Positions 46,949 through 47,912 of a DNA stretch of 47,912 nt are shown piece by piece. Origin of the DNA: Paenirhizobium daejeonense (GTDB lineage Bacteria; Pseudomonadota; Alphaproteobacteria; Rhizobiales; Rhizobiaceae); assembly GCF_014280875.1 (NCBI RefSeq), contig NZ_JACLAL010000016.1, positions 1-47,912 on the forward strand, given 5' to 3'. The notes beneath the pieces are model-generated. The model saw nothing but the letters and a program-made list of their open reading frames with translations, made no database searches and was not told where the DNA came from. Position 1 is the stretch's first letter. Each line of letters begins with the position of its first letter. The position numbers and the translations under genes were made by a program.

Positions 46949-47912
46949 ATGCGCTTCACCATTAAACTGAAACTCGCACTGGCCTTTTCGGCAGTTATTA
47001 TATTGCTTGCCGGTGTCGCTTTTTATGCGGTCACCAGCCTCTCCAGCCTCAATCAGGCGCTCGATTCCGTCATCAAGGGGCCCGCAAGGCAGCTGCAATA
47101 CGCCATGCAGGTCAATATCGAACAGGCCGAACAGATTCGCGCCCAGCGTAACGCCTTGCTGCGCGCGACGGCGGAAGAAACGGAAGCCGACTACCGCAAC
47201 GCAGAGCAGCGCACGCAGAACCTCGCTGACGTCATCGAGAAGGGTCTTCCGAACGCCAGCGAGGAAGGTCGCCCAATGTGGCTCGAACTGCAGACCACCA
47301 CCAAAGCTCTCGGTGAAGTGACGAAGAAGATCGAGCAGATCCACAAGACGCAGGGTCGTGACTCGGCACTTGCCTACGCGACTGTCGAACTGGGCAAGGT
47401 CTCGCTGCCGTTGCGCGAACTCGCCATCAAGCTGCAAGACCAGGCCGTCGCCAACATGGAAAGGGCGCAGGTAGATGCAGCCCATAGTTACGAGCAGACA
47501 CGTACCCTGCTGCTGACCGTGGCCGCCGTAGCCTTTGCCATCGCGCTCATTGCCGCAATCTGGCTGTCGCTGACGATCAGCCGGGGTCTCTTGCGCGCCG
47601 TGACTGCCGTCCGTCGCGTTGCTGAAGGCGATCTGACCAGCACGGCGCAGGTCACCACTCGCGATGAAGTCGGTGACCTTCTGACCTACGTTAATGAAAT
47701 GGTGGAGCGCCTCCGTGGCGTGGTCGGTGACGCGCTTTCCGCGTCTGACAACGTATCGTCCGGTAGCCAGGAGCTTTCGGCGAGCTCGGAGCAGCTTTCG
47801 CAGGGTGCGACGGAACAGGCGGCTTCTGCTGAAGAGGCCTCTGCTTCGATGGAGCAGATGGCTGCCAATATCAAGCAGAACGCGGACAACGCCGCCCAGA
47901 CGGAAAAGATCG
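46949..47912 (+). CDS. Methyl-accepting chemotaxis protein, 5' part
   Basis: The frame is open to the window end: 321 residues seen. Membrane helices at about 8-30 and 187-209 flank a periplasmic helical sensor domain of about 155 residues that resembles a four-helix bundle. A HAMP domain (about 210-262, GDLTSTAQVTTRDEVGDL) and the start of the signalling domain (ASSEQLSQGATEQAASAEE) follow. The conserved hairpin tip lies outside the window. It is the last visible member of the STAS-cheYAW operon and its likely sensor. Confidence 0.93.
   Translation, partial: MRFTIKLKLALAFSAVIILLAGVAFYAVTSLSSLNQALDSVIKGPARQLQYAMQVNIEQAEQIRAQRNALLRATAEETEADYRNAEQRTQNLADVIEKGLPNASEEGRPMWLELQTTTKALGEVTKKIEQIHKTQGRDSALAYATVELGKVSLPLRELAIKLQDQAVANMERAQVDAAHSYEQTRTLLLTVAAVAFAIALIAAIWLSLTISRGLLRAVTAVRRVAEGDLTSTAQVTTRDEVGDLLTYVNEMVERLRGVVGDALSASDNVSSGSQELSASSEQLSQGATEQAASAEEASASMEQMAANIKQNADNAAQTEKI

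Overview
The window looks like a chromosomal segment of a Rhizobiaceae bacterium (Rhizobium/Neorhizobium/Agrobacterium relatives; genus not resolved). The reasons are the GC-rich coding style, an initiator tRNA with the rhizobial AU/GC/GC anticodon stem, a glpSTPQV-type glycerol ABC importer, Pss-type exopolysaccharide genes and a rhizobial intergenic palindromic repeat. There is no sign of a phage, transposon or CRISPR array.

Layout. (1) 1-56: 3' part of the initiator tRNA. (2) 220-8382: a complete histidine utilisation locus. hutC and hutF point left, hutI-hutH-hutG-hutU-hutD point right, and a perfect 16-bp palindrome between the two arms is the likely HutC operator. The route runs histidine > urocanate > imidazolonepropionate > formiminoglutamate > formylglutamate > glutamate. 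(3) 8388-9980: an unknown membrane-anchored protein and a PPP-type metallophosphoesterase. (4) 10341-21432: an exopolysaccharide region. It holds the split glycosyltransferase pssE/pssD, a long palindrome-bearing intergenic region with a probably frameshifted small secreted protein, a Wzy/O-antigen-ligase-type protein, a KTSC protein, a PL5-like polysaccharide lyase, a LapG-like cysteine peptidase, then pssN-, pssO- and pssP-like export genes and an unknown membrane protein. (5) 21591-22515: a degenerate nuclease-fold protein and a small Cys-containing secreted protein.

(6) 23074-28489: dppABCDF dipeptide importer with a strong hairpin between dppA and dppB. (7) 28558-38864: glycerol regulon with glpR, glpD, glpS, glpT, glpP, glpQ, a DUF2160 membrane protein, glpV and glpK. 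Glycerol is imported by the ABC system, phosphorylated by GlpK and oxidised by GlpD. TTCG-bearing repeats before glpR and glpD are likely GlpR sites. The two ATPases have lost complementary motifs, which predicts one working and one degenerate ATP site. (8) 38868-41514: an ATP-dependent DNA ligase and its partner beta-lactamase-fold exonuclease, without the helicase and PdeM that usually accompany them. (9) 41636-47912: a chemosensory cluster. A soluble receptor-like protein points left; STAS-cheY-cheA-cheW, fused by 4-bp ATGA overlaps, and a truncated membrane receptor point right.

The most interesting points are the asymmetric GlpS/GlpT ATPase pair, the PL5 lyase lacking its usual histidine beside a LapG-like peptidase in the EPS region, the STAS-CheYAW/soluble receptor pair, the helically phased TTCG repeats at glpD, and the small frameshifted secreted protein before the polymerase gene.
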